Positions 52,176-60,229 of a DNA stretch of 64,000 nucleotides are shown piece by piece. Origin of the DNA: TMED27 sp050633165. Its GTDB lineage: Bacteria > Pseudomonadota > Alphaproteobacteria > Micavibrionales > Micavibrionaceae. Location: contig JBOEFZ010000014.1 in assembly GCA_050633165.1 (NCBI GenBank), positions 1-64,000 of the forward strand, written 5' to 3'. The notes below the pieces were generated by a model. The model was given only the letters and a program-made list of their open reading frames with translations. It was not told where the DNA came from and ran no database searches. The stretch's first letter is position 1. Every line of letters starts with the position of its first letter. The position numbers and the translations under genes are program-made.

Positions 52176-52203
52176 ACCTCAGAAGGCATAGAGTTTTTTA
52201 TTT

Positions 52204-52279
52204 TACGCGAAGTAACGAAAATATTTGCTTTGTGTGTTTTTTAAATTCAAAAATTTCGCAGCTTCGTTTCTTCGCGTTT
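52204..52279. repeat. ACGCGAAG...CTTCGCGT palindromic repeat
   Basis: TTTTACGCGAAGTAACGAAA opens and GTTTCTTCGCGTTTT closes. A GCCTACGGCGCTT word follows at 52291. A half unit with the same opening (ACGCGAAGTTACGAAGATGCG) is at 62879. Lies between the convergent exporter and pleD. Confidence 0.75.
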
Positions 52280-52319
52280 TTATTTTTGCCTACGGCGCTT
52301 TACAAAGGGAAAAGGAAGG

Positions 52320-53747
52320 TTAATCCTCAATCGGGCGTTCGCGGACGGTGATTTGGTCGGGGTTTAGTTTTCCGGTTCCTTCGAAGACACAGCAATCGCG
52401 GCCTTGCTCTTTGGCTTCGTAGAGGGCTTTGTCCGCGCGCTCTAGCACTTCCTCAACCGTATGAGCCTGATAATCAATGATGGCGCCGCCCAAAGATGTG
52501 GAGATATCGAGGCAGCCACTATCAGTGGCGCAGGCGAAGGGTTCTTTCGCGATAGCGCGGCGGAGGCGTTCGGCAACCATAAAGGAGCGATCATTGGACA
52601 CATCGGGCAGGATGACGGCGAATTCCTCACCGCCCAAACGTGCGACGAGATCGACACTGCGCAGGCCGTTTTGCAGGCGTTTGGCGAAGGTTTTGAGCAC
52701 TTCGTCCCCTACGCCATGCCCCCATGTGTCATTGACCGATTTAAAGTGATCGATATCGAGCATGAGCACAGCGAGGGATTTCATTTCTTCGCGATTTTTA
52801 TGCAGGAGCTTGTCGAGGTGGACCTCCAAATAACGGCGGTTATAGAGGCCGGTTAGTGTATCGGTGAGCGCCATAGAGAGGCTGATGTCATAAGAAGCGC
52901 GCAAGCGTTCCTGGAACCGTTTGCGGCGGATTTGGGTGCGGACGCGGGCGAGGAGCTCATTCTTTTCGATCGGGCGCATGATGTAGTCGTGCGCGCCGAT
53001 CTCAAGCCCATGGGCGATCCGGTCCATATCCTCCGCCCCACCGATCATGATAATCGGGGTGTTGCGGGTTTTTTCGTTGGAGCGCAGGTGTGAGCAGAGC
53101 CTTAGGCCGTCTTCGTTATCCAGATTAAGCGAGACGATGATGAGGTCGAAATCTTTTTCGCCTATATGCTGCATTCCCTCAACGCCGCCAGTGACGCTGG
53201 TGATGGCATCGTGATCGATGTTTAGGGTTTCGGTGATTTTGCGTTGTTCGAAATCTTTATCCTCGATCAGGAGGATATTGGCGTTTTCGGCCGATTCCGT
53301 CATGACGCTGGAGGTATTTTCGACGACGCCGAGTTGGTTGGCGGTGTTTTCGCGCACGCGCCATTCATCGGTTGCCATTTTGAGACGTACAGCGGAGCGT
53401 ACGCGCGCCATGAGCGCGGTGTCATTAATGGGTTTGGAGAGGAAGTCATCCGCGCCGACCTCAAGCCCGCGTACTTTATCCGCCGGATCGGTCAGGGCGG
53501 TGACCATGACAACGGGGATATGCGCGGTTTCGGGGTTTTCTTTAATGCGGGTGCAGACCTCGAACCCATCCATGCCGGGCATCATAATGTCGAGCAAGAT
53601 AAGGTCGGGCTTTTCGGCTTCGATTTTCTCCAATGCCTCTTCCCCGCCGGATGCGGTGATGACCTCATAATACTCCGCCATTAATTTGGCTTCGAGCAGT
53701 TTTACGTTCGGCAAAATATCGTCAACGACTAAAACACGTGCAGACAT
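52320..53747 (-). CDS. pleD: PleD-type response regulator: REC-REC-GGDEF diguanylate cyclase
   Basis: 475 residues with the full PleD layout. The first receiver (about 1-120) has VVDD and the phospho-acceptor in LILLDIMMPGMDG. The second (about 155-280) lacks an aspartate at that site (LIIVSLNLDNEDG) and serves dimerisation. The GGDEF domain (about 300-460) has DTLTGLYNRRYLE and an intact GGEEF. RSVD five residues before it is the RxxD inhibitory site for c-di-GMP. It makes c-di-GMP during polar differentiation in Caulobacter; that role here is inferred. Nine bases downstream of divK. Confidence 0.94.
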   Translation of the reverse strand: MSARVLVVDDILPNVKLLEAKLMAEYYEVITASGGEEALEKIEAEKPDLILLDIMMPGMDGFEVCTRIKENPETAHIPVVMVTALTDPADKVRGLEVGADDFLSKPINDTALMARVRSAVRLKMATDEWRVRENTANQLGVVENTSSVMTESAENANILLIEDKDFEQRKITETLNIDHDAITSVTGGVEGMQHIGEKDFDLIIVSLNLDNEDGLRLCSHLRSNEKTRNTPIIMIGGAEDMDRIAHGLEIGAHDYIMRPIEKNELLARVRTQIRRKRFQERLRASYDISLSMALTDTLTGLYNRRYLEVHLDKLLHKNREEMKSLAVLMLDIDHFKSVNDTWGHGVGDEVLKTFAKRLQNGLRSVDLVARLGGEEFAVILPDVSNDRSFMVAERLRRAIAKEPFACATDSGCLDISTSLGGAIIDYQAHTVEEVLERADKALYEAKEQGRDCCVFEGTGKLNPDQITVRERPIED

Positions 53748-53756
53748 GGCGTTCCC

Positions 53757-54134
53757 CTACCCTTTATCTTCGCCAAGATGGCGGTTAATGGTTTCCATGA
53801 AAGAGCCGACGGATATCGGTTTGGAGATATAATCTTCGCACCCGCCCTCACGGATTTTTTGCTCATCGCCCTTCATCGCGAACGCAGTCACGGCGATAAC
53901 GGGGATGGGCTTTAGCTCCTCATCAGCCTTTAATTGCTTGGTCAAATCAAGGCCGGAAATTTCGGGCAATTGGATATCCATGAGGATTAAGTCGGGTTTA
54001 TGCTCCCGCGCGAGGGAGAGGACATTTGTGCCGTCAAAGGCCTTGATCGTGTCGATGCCGTGCGCCTCCAACAAATCATGAAACAGCTTCATGTTTAATT
54101 CGTTATCTTCGACGATTAGAACAGTTTTTGACAT
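53757..54134 (-). CDS. divK: DivK-type single-domain response regulator
   Basis: 125 residues, receiver domain only. Acidic pair in IVEDNELN, phospho-acceptor D53 in LILMDIQLPEISG, T in AVTAFAM and K in YISKPISV. In Caulobacter, DivK is phosphorylated by DivJ and dephosphorylated by PleC and controls the DivL-CckA-CtrA pathway. The close pairing with pleD supports the assignment. Confidence 0.93.
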   Translation of the reverse strand: MSKTVLIVEDNELNMKLFHDLLEAHGIDTIKAFDGTNVLSLAREHKPDLILMDIQLPEISGLDLTKQLKADEELKPIPVIAVTAFAMKGDEQKIREGGCEDYISKPISVGSFMETINRHLGEDKG

Positions 54135-54206
54135 AGGATAAGATACTTCGAAAAGCGTTAATGAACCGCTAACAGTGTAGCGATTTTATGGGGAGGATTA
54201 AAGATG

Positions 54207-54992
54207 TTATTTATGCGTGCCGCAGGCGTTTGCCATTGGCTCTAATGCGGATAATTCCTGCCATACGCTGAAGGCGCCGTAATTGATGTCCATGTCGCTG
54301 ATGATGCTGTTTTCATGCAAAGTCAGCTTGATTTCGTAATCGGGGGTTTGCTCGGTGCTTGATAGCGGGAAGAAAGCGAGATGGACGCGGTGGGCGGGGC
54401 TGTTTAATAAATCTTGCGCGGCGTCGAATTTTTCCGCGTTTGGAATGGGCGCGCCGATGATGGCATTGACCAGCACCGGCCCTTCATCGTCGCTGCCGTC
54501 GAACAAAATGGCGGAGGCGAATTTTTGTTTGTCTTTAATGGCTTGCAGGACGAATTTGCTATGCGCCATCGGGAATAATGTGTTGTCGGGCAAGGGGTAG
54601 CTTAGCCCCCCGGGGGCGGAGAATAGGGCTTGGCCGTTTGCGGCTTGGCCGCGCACTTCTTCGAATAGCTCGCCGTTTTGTTTGCGGCGAGAGATAAAAT
54701 CCAGCGTTTTACCATCGAAGCTCTCAAACGTTGAGAAATCGCTGGTGATGCGCATCGCCGGCTCATCCGCGTATTCATAGAGCAGGTTAAAGCGGTGTTT
54801 GGAGGTCCATGCGTCACAATCCTCGTGCCATTCATAATACATTTTTCCGGAGATATTGGCGATTTGCGAACCGTTGGAGACGGATTTGAGGGAGATGTCG
54901 TAGAGCGCCTTATGCGGAGTGAATGTCGATTGAGCGGCGATGGCGGCTTGTGGCAGGAATAATACCAATAGAATCAATGTATTTTTGAACAT
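54207..54992 (-). CDS. eipB: EipB/DUF1849 family periplasmic protein
   Basis: 261 residues. Signal peptide with cut near AAIAA. The mature part begins with HKALYDISLKSVSNGSQIANISGKMYYEW, seen as HxALYDxxL and GKMYYEW, then DCDAWTSKHRF, family hallmarks of DUF1849. One cysteine near the front (EDCDAW) and one at the very end (NACGTHK) match the disulfide known to tie the two ends of Brucella EipB, a beta-spiral protein needed for envelope integrity. It probably helps keep the outer envelope stable here too. Stand-alone gene. Confidence 0.85.
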   Translation of the reverse strand: MFKNTLILLVLFLPQAAIAAQSTFTPHKALYDISLKSVSNGSQIANISGKMYYEWHEDCDAWTSKHRFNLLYEYADEPAMRITSDFSTFESFDGKTLDFISRRKQNGELFEEVRGQAANGQALFSAPGGLSYPLPDNTLFPMAHSKFVLQAIKDKQKFASAILFDGSDDEGPVLVNAIIGAPIPNAEKFDAAQDLLNSPAHRVHLAFFPLSSTEQTPDYEIKLTLHENSIISDMDINYGAFSVWQELSALEPMANACGTHK

Positions 54993-55149
54993 AGCTCACT
55001 ATAACACTGCACTTATAATAATAAAGCGGCAAAAGATGCCTTAGTTGCCATAAATATTTTTCCCAATAGCAAAATATAGCATTAGCCAACACCTGCAAAC
55101 CATTGAAATTATTAATTTTAAAATTGGCATGCTATTCGCAACGTTACTT

Positions 55150-55170
55150 CCCGTAAACATTATTTACGGG
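55150..55170 (+). promoter_or_regulatory. Leader hairpin upstream of the degenerate GGDEF gene
   Basis: CCCGTAAA-CATTA-TTTACGGG, a perfect 8-bp stem ending 12 bases before the ATG at 55183. It could influence ribosome access. The rest of 54993-55149 is AT-rich and should carry divergent promoters, none of which I can fix. Confidence 0.45.
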
Positions 55171-55182
55171 GACTTTTGAGAT

Positions 55183-55749
55183 ATGGCTACACAAGCAACA
55201 CAACATGAATATGATACCGCGCAGGATTTTATGCCCGCAATCAGCGGCACACCGAGCACTACATTACAAAATGCGCGGGCGCGGATTGCGAAGCTCGAGG
55301 CTTTGCGCGTGCATGATGAGAAGACCGGCCTTTTGAATGGCAAGGGCATGGTGCAGGCATTAACGCGTGAGGCGGCACGAATGAAGCGTGAAACTGCCGC
55401 ATCTCATATTTTTGTCCATGTGCAAATTGATAATTTAGAGAGCATTCGCGCGCAATTTGGCGCGTTGGCGGCGGAGATGGCGGTGCGGATTATGGCGCGG
55501 ACATTATCTGGACAGGCGCGGGAATGTGATTTTTTAAGCCATAGCGCGGCGGATGAGTTTTCGCTTTTGCTGGTTAATGCGGATCAGGATCGGGTTATTC
55601 CGCGAATTCAGACGCTTAATTTAGGCTTGAACAAGCTGAGCTTTCGTTGGAATGGGCAGGGTGTGCCGCTTCTTGCGAGCCTTGGGATTGAAACATGCGC
55701 GAAGGCGCAGGATTTAAACGAGATTTGCGAGGCTTATTTGGCCGCATAA
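55183..55749 (+). CDS. Degenerate GGDEF-domain protein
   Basis: 188 residues, no membrane span. The domain start DEKTGLLNGKGM and the strand FVHVQIDNLESIRAQFG align with GGDEF domains. The active loop reads HSAADEFSLLL: both glycines of GGDEF are replaced by alanines, and the metal-binding first-strand aspartate region is altered. Cyclase activity is therefore unlikely; it may bind GTP or c-di-GMP or a partner protein. A strong terminator follows. Confidence 0.78.
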   Translation: MATQATQHEYDTAQDFMPAISGTPSTTLQNARARIAKLEALRVHDEKTGLLNGKGMVQALTREAARMKRETAASHIFVHVQIDNLESIRAQFGALAAEMAVRIMARTLSGQARECDFLSHSAADEFSLLLVNADQDRVIPRIQTLNLGLNKLSFRWNGQGVPLLASLGIETCAKAQDLNEICEAYLAA

Positions 55750-55815
55750 CATTATAATAAGCCCCCCTCAGTCTGCCGACCCTAACCCCTACCCCTCCAA
55801 TGGCAGACACCCCCA

Positions 55816-55862
55816 AAGCCCCGAGAGCAGCGATCTATACGCGCTTTCGGGGCTTCTTTTTT
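55816..55862 (+). terminator. Intrinsic terminator after the degenerate GGDEF gene
   Basis: AAGCCCCGAGAGC (55816-55828) pairs with GCTTTCGGGGCTT (55843-55855) with one G-T pair. CTTTTTT follows. It also shows that the in-frame ATG at 55800 is not a real start for the next gene. Confidence 0.9.
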
Positions 55863-55931
55863 AGGGCGGATTTTGACAAGAGAAGCGGCTTTTTGATAGA
55901 GTCGCTTATCGCAAATCACAACGGAGTTTTT

Positions 55932-56579
55932 ATGCCATTTGATGCGGCGGTTGCCGAAAATGACACGACCACAAAACGCGAAAAAGACGTTGGTGAAATG
56001 GCATGGGGTGAGATTTTACGAAGCCCGCATATTCCCAATAATTTCAAAGATTTGATTATGCTGCAGCTCGACGCGGCGGGGCAATTGCCGGGGCTTATTA
56101 AACGGGCGCGGTTCGGCTTATCGCTTGATGAAGAAATCGAGCAGAAGCGTGAAGAGCGGGAAAAAGCACTCGGGCAGCTTTTGTTTTTTCAGCAGCAGCG
56201 CGCGGATTTCGTGGCCTTGTTACAGCAGCAAAAATATATGGTTGGTAAGGAGCTGGACAATGTTAATGGCCTTATCAATAAATTACGCGGGAAAAAGGGG
56301 CAGGACGGGTTAATTGAGGATCTAACAGATTACCGCAATGATTTGCGCACGCATGAAAAAAGCCTTAGCAAAATGGCGCGTGAAGCGGCGGTTGTTGGCA
56401 CGATTAAAGGGCTTGGCACGTTGATGCGGACATTCGGACGGGTGAGCGAAACTATTTACAACAGACGCGCGGAGATTTTGGGTGCGATGGCCGTGGCAGG
56501 GCGTGTTGTTGGTGGCGTCGCGCAGCTTGCGGGGCAAGGCTTGGGGCAAATCGGTCGCCTTGCCTTTTCATTTGTGTAA
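55932..56579 (+). CDS. Unrecognised coiled-coil protein A of a three-gene group
   Basis: About 215 residues. Start ATG at 55932 with GGAG six bases upstream. The first 75 residues are mixed; residues about 80-160 are a charged coiled coil (DEEIEQKREEREKALGQLLFFQQQRADF). The C-terminal 50 residues are Gly/Ala/Val-rich and weakly hydrophobic (AMAVAGRVVGGVAQLAGQG), perhaps membrane-touching. No family recognised. It is 21 bases from the next gene and probably co-transcribed with it. Confidence 0.7.
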   Translation: MPFDAAVAENDTTTKREKDVGEMAWGEILRSPHIPNNFKDLIMLQLDAAGQLPGLIKRARFGLSLDEEIEQKREEREKALGQLLFFQQQRADFVALLQQQKYMVGKELDNVNGLINKLRGKKGQDGLIEDLTDYRNDLRTHEKSLSKMAREAAVVGTIKGLGTLMRTFGRVSETIYNRRAEILGAMAVAGRVVGGVAQLAGQGLGQIGRLAFSFV

Positions 56580-56600
56580 ATTCATGTTTACTATTCCTTT

Positions 56601-57296
56601 ATGGCTATTGATTCAGAACAGGTTTTAAAATCATTCGGGCAAACGTCGGAGACGCAGTTTTCGCTGCTTTATGCGTTGCAGCTTTTTATTGCGTGCGAGG
56701 AGGATAAGAGCCATGCGGCCTATGATATTGCGGGCGAGGATGCGTTTAGGCTGTGTGCCGCGCCGGGGCGCCTTGGTAAAAACTTGGTGCATATTCGGGA
56801 TTTTATTTTGTGGCAGCGGAATATTTTGAAGCTCGATGATGGGGAGATTCTGGAGACGGAATTGCCGCGCGGGTTAAAACATAAATATCCGGTGAAGGCT
56901 TCACGATTGGCGGAAGAACCCTCGCGCGAGGTGCGCGAAAGCGGGATTAAAACTTTGCTGGATGAAATTGATGCCTATATGGCGAAATTTAACGAGGTGC
57001 GGGCGATTTTGGAGGCCACCGAGGATCGGTTTTTAACCGTTGAGGAAACGCTGAGCCGTGCGGAGAGCCTTGATGAAGGGGTTGCGGGCGCGATGAAGGA
57101 TCAAAAGGCGGAGTTGGAGCGGATGCGGATTGCGCTGACCGATTTGCGGGGGGATTTGGAAGATCCCACCCTGCCGGATTTAATCAAATTCGCCGATACG
57201 CCGAAGGCCGCATGGGGTTTGATGAAGCATTTAAGCGCAGTGAATTTACAAGCGCGCGAGGCGATACGGCGGTATCAGTTGGCGGAGACTAGCTAA
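56601..57296 (+). CDS. Unrecognised helical protein B of a three-gene group
   Basis: 231 residues, family not recognised. The first half is compact and holds two cysteines (FIACEED and RLCAAPGR). The second half (about 115-185) is a long acidic coiled coil (IKTLLDEIDAYMAKFNEVRAIL then EETLSRAESLDEG). No signal peptide or membrane helix. Its coiled coil suggests that it pairs with the product of the gene upstream. Confidence 0.7.
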   Translation: MAIDSEQVLKSFGQTSETQFSLLYALQLFIACEEDKSHAAYDIAGEDAFRLCAAPGRLGKNLVHIRDFILWQRNILKLDDGEILETELPRGLKHKYPVKASRLAEEPSREVRESGIKTLLDEIDAYMAKFNEVRAILEATEDRFLTVEETLSRAESLDEGVAGAMKDQKAELERMRIALTDLRGDLEDPTLPDLIKFADTPKAAWGLMKHLSAVNLQAREAIRRYQLAETS

Positions 57297-57354
57297 CCGC
57301 ACACCCTGCAAAACAGTATAAGTCATTGATAATTAACTACAAAACCCTCACCTT

Positions 57355-57384
57355 TTGACTCTTTCCACCTCATTCCTGTATCAT
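57355..57384 (+). promoter_or_regulatory. Sigma-70-type promoter for gene C
   Basis: TTGACT as -35 at 57355, 18-base spacer, TATCAT as -10 at 57379. The start codon is at 57412. The AT-rich gap of 115 bases before gene C holds nothing else that I can name. Confidence 0.65.
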
Positions 57385-57411
57385 GTTTTTATTCACTAAA
57401 CGTGGTAATTT

Positions 57412-58296
57412 ATGGCATTAGCAGCAGAAGAACGATTAGAAGACGAGCATCAGGCAAAATCAATGTCCGATATTATTGCGGGCAGCCTTCCCAAATCATT
57501 ATTAAATCGTATGCGTCTTGAGCTTCAGCGCTCTGGGTTAGGGGCAGGATTGCTTCGCGTGCAGGATTTCAAGCTTACAGAAGCAGAAGAAGCAGAAATG
57601 CTTCGTAGACAAATGGATATTGATGCAGCGATTGAGGCAGCAAAGTTTGTTTCTGTACGTGATCACGTTACGGAATTTGCAAACACCTTCGGAAAGAATA
57701 TTTCAAAACTCGGCGCGCAGATCAGGCAGGATATTGATGGCTTGTTGGATGCGGGACTACAGAGAAATGATGCTATCATTCAAAAATTAGAGATCTATGA
57801 AGCCGAAATGCGTGGCTACAATCGTAACATTTCAGAAGCTCAAAACGCGATCAATCAAGCAAGAAGTGTGGATGTCATTAAGAACATTTGGGATCATTTG
57901 AGCAATCAGGAACGGAATTTTACAAGAACCGTAAGTAACTACGGTCAGCATCGGGCACAATATGCACCTACATCCGGCTGGTCTTACAGAAGCCATTCAA
58001 ACAATAACACCAGCACTGCTTTTGCATCAGCTGGGTTTGGATTGGATGCTTATACGCCGGATCGTGATGACAATCGCCGCGCTGATTATGGGTATGGGCT
58101 TGATTTGGGCTTTGGCGACGAGGGTGGTAGCACGAAAAAGCCAACCGCCGAAGAGAAAAAGAAGCTCAAAGAGGCCATGAAAAAGCTTATGGCGGAGATG
58201 GGTACAACGGCGAATGGTAATGGAACACCCTCAGCGAAACATACCACCAAAACCACAGCACCAACGGCCAAGCCGCCTGCGCCAAGCGTTGGGTAA
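57412..58296 (+). CDS. Unrecognised protein C of a three-gene group
   Basis: 294 residues, family not recognised. Residues about 1-175 are helical and acidic, including a coiled coil around ISKLGAQIRQDIDGLLDAG. A low-complexity stretch follows, with Tyr/Asn/Ser/Gly and repeats such as DYGYGLDLGFGDEGG. The tail is Lys-rich, then Thr/Pro/Ala-rich. No leader peptide. Codon use is more AT-rich than in genes A and B, and it has its own promoter, so it may be a separate arrival. Confidence 0.7.
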   Translation: MALAAEERLEDEHQAKSMSDIIAGSLPKSLLNRMRLELQRSGLGAGLLRVQDFKLTEAEEAEMLRRQMDIDAAIEAAKFVSVRDHVTEFANTFGKNISKLGAQIRQDIDGLLDAGLQRNDAIIQKLEIYEAEMRGYNRNISEAQNAINQARSVDVIKNIWDHLSNQERNFTRTVSNYGQHRAQYAPTSGWSYRSHSNNNTSTAFASAGFGLDAYTPDRDDNRRADYGYGLDLGFGDEGGSTKKPTAEEKKKLKEAMKKLMAEMGTTANGNGTPSAKHTTKTTAPTAKPPAPSVG

Positions 58297-58310
58297 TCCA
58301 TAACAATAGT

Positions 58311-60128
58311 TTAAGCCGCTTCATCCGCTGCTACGGATTTTTTCGGCAAGTTCAATTTCAAATGTAATGCCTTTAATTGCTCGTGATCGACGCTGCTTGG
58401 GGCTTGCATCATGGCGTCTTCGTATTGGCCGTTCATGACGAAGGCGTAGACTTCACGTAGGTTTGGTTCATCGGCAAGGAGCATGACGATGCGGTCGATA
58501 CCAAAAGCAAGGCCGCCATGGGGGGGAGCGCCGTAGCGCATGGCGTTTAGCATGCCGCCGAATTCTTTTTCGAGGACGTCTTTGTCGTATCCGGCGATAC
58601 CGAATGCTTTTTCCATGATTTCGGGTTTGTGGTTACGGATTGCGCCGGAGGCGAGTTCGAAGCCGTTACACACGCAATCATATTGGTTGGCGTAGATATC
58701 GAGGGGGTCTTTTTCCTCGAGGTCTTTCATGCCGCCTTGGGGCATTGAGAACGGGTTGTGGGAGAAGTCGATTTTTTGTGCGGCTTCGTCAAATTCATAC
58801 ATGGGGAAATCGACGATCCATGCGAGTTTGTAGACATTTTGCTCGCGCGCGGCTTCGTGCCCTTCGGGGAGCGCGTCACAGATTGCATCGCGGGCCGCGC
58901 CGGCGAATTTTGCGGCGGGAGCTTCGGCGTTGCAGATGAAGAAGATGGCGTCGCCGTCTTCGCATCCCGCAGTTTCGCGGATTTTGGCTTGCGCGGCTTC
59001 GGGGATGAATTTGGCGATCGGGCCTTTGCCTGCACCGTCTTCGAAGAGGACATAGCCGAGGCCCGGTGCGCCTTCGCCTTGCGCCCATGAATTGAGCTTG
59101 TCGAAGAAGCTGCGTGGTTGGTCGGCGACGGATGGGGCGCGGATGGCGCGGACGACTTTGCCTTCGCCCTTGAAGGCTTTGAACTCGACATCATCGCTGG
59201 CGAAGATTTCGGTTACGTCTACGATCTCGAGCGGGTTGCGGAGGTCTGGTTTATCCGAGCCGTATTTTAGCATGGCGGTTTTATAGGGGATGTTTTCGCA
59301 CCAGATTACGTCGCGTTTTTCGCCCGTAAAGTCGGCGAATTTTTTGAAGGTTTCCTCGATGACGGGTTGGATGGTGTCGTGCACGTCTTGTTGGGTGACG
59401 AAGGACATCTCAACATCAAGTTGGTAGAATTCGGCCAAACGGTCGGCGCGGCCGTCTTCGTCACGGAAACATGGGGCGATTTGGAAATATTTGTCAAAGC
59501 CGCTCATCATCAGCATTTGTTTGAATTGCTGTGGGGCTTGGGGGAGGGCGTAGAATTTGCCGGGGTGGAGGCGTGAGGGGACGAGGTAATCGCGCGCGCC
59601 TTCGGGGCTGGATGCCGTTAAGATCGGGGTTTGGAATTCTTGGAAATCTTTTGCCCACATTTGGGTGCGGAAATTGGCAATGACATCATTACGCAGGCGG
59701 ATTTTGCGTTGCATGTTTTCGCGGCGAAGATCGAGATAGCGGTATTTGAGGCGGATATCCTCGCCTGCGCCGTCATCCTCATAGACTTGGAACGGGATGA
59801 TGTCGGCGGCGCCTTGGAGCTCAAAGCTTTCGATGCGGATTTCGATCTCGCCCGTGGGCATTTTGGCGTTGATGGTGTTGTCGGTCCGGGCGGCAACTGT
59901 GCCATCAATGGTCAGGACGCTTTCGACCCGGATTTTCTCGAGATCCGCCATGAGGGGGCTGCCCTCCTCCACCACGCATTGCGTGATGCCGTATGTATCG
60001 CGCAGGATGATGAATAATACGCCGCCAAGGTCATAGATGCGATGCACCCAACCGGAAAGGCGAACCGTTTCGCCTTCGTTAGATTTGCGGAGTTGTGAGC
60101 AGGTGTGTGTTCTGTATGCGTGTGTCAT
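58311..60128 (-). CDS. aspS: Aspartyl-tRNA synthetase (bacterial type)
   Basis: Charges tRNA with aspartate. About 605 residues from the ATG at 60128. The N-terminal OB-fold anticodon domain (VRLSGWVHRIYDLGGVLFI) precedes the class II core, with FQTPILTASSPEGARDYLVPSR shown as TPILTxSSPEGARDYLVPSR. A large bacterial GAD insertion (about 280-420) follows, then motif 3 GGLAFGIDRIVMLLADE. Length and insertion fit the bacterial form. Whether it also charges tRNA-Asn cannot be judged here. Confidence 0.96.
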   Translation of the reverse strand: MTHAYRTHTCSQLRKSNEGETVRLSGWVHRIYDLGGVLFIILRDTYGITQCVVEEGSPLMADLEKIRVESVLTIDGTVAARTDNTINAKMPTGEIEIRIESFELQGAADIIPFQVYEDDGAGEDIRLKYRYLDLRRENMQRKIRLRNDVIANFRTQMWAKDFQEFQTPILTASSPEGARDYLVPSRLHPGKFYALPQAPQQFKQMLMMSGFDKYFQIAPCFRDEDGRADRLAEFYQLDVEMSFVTQQDVHDTIQPVIEETFKKFADFTGEKRDVIWCENIPYKTAMLKYGSDKPDLRNPLEIVDVTEIFASDDVEFKAFKGEGKVVRAIRAPSVADQPRSFFDKLNSWAQGEGAPGLGYVLFEDGAGKGPIAKFIPEAAQAKIRETAGCEDGDAIFFICNAEAPAAKFAGAARDAICDALPEGHEAAREQNVYKLAWIVDFPMYEFDEAAQKIDFSHNPFSMPQGGMKDLEEKDPLDIYANQYDCVCNGFELASGAIRNHKPEIMEKAFGIAGYDKDVLEKEFGGMLNAMRYGAPPHGGLAFGIDRIVMLLADEPNLREVYAFVMNGQYEDAMMQAPSSVDHEQLKALHLKLNLPKKSVAADEAA

Positions 60129-60139
60129 GTAAGTTTTAT

Positions 60140-60218
60140 AACCACCAAGACACCAAGTCACAAAGGTTTTTTATGAAATAATTAAAAGAATCCTTGGTGT
60201 CTTGGCGCCTTGGTGGTT
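60140..60218. repeat. AACCACCAAG...CTTGGTGGTT palindromic repeat
   Basis: Opens AACCACCAAGACACCAAGTC and closes GTCTTGGCGCCTTGGTGGTT. A sister of 43028-43110. It lies between the divergent starts of aspS and rnd, 12 and 11 bases away respectively, so both promoters must overlap or lie within it. Confidence 0.88.
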
Positions 60219-60229
60219 AAACCTTATAC

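Noticed and set aside
55800..55931. Longer N-terminus of gene A
   Set aside because: The stretch is a perfect terminator with T-run, not coding.
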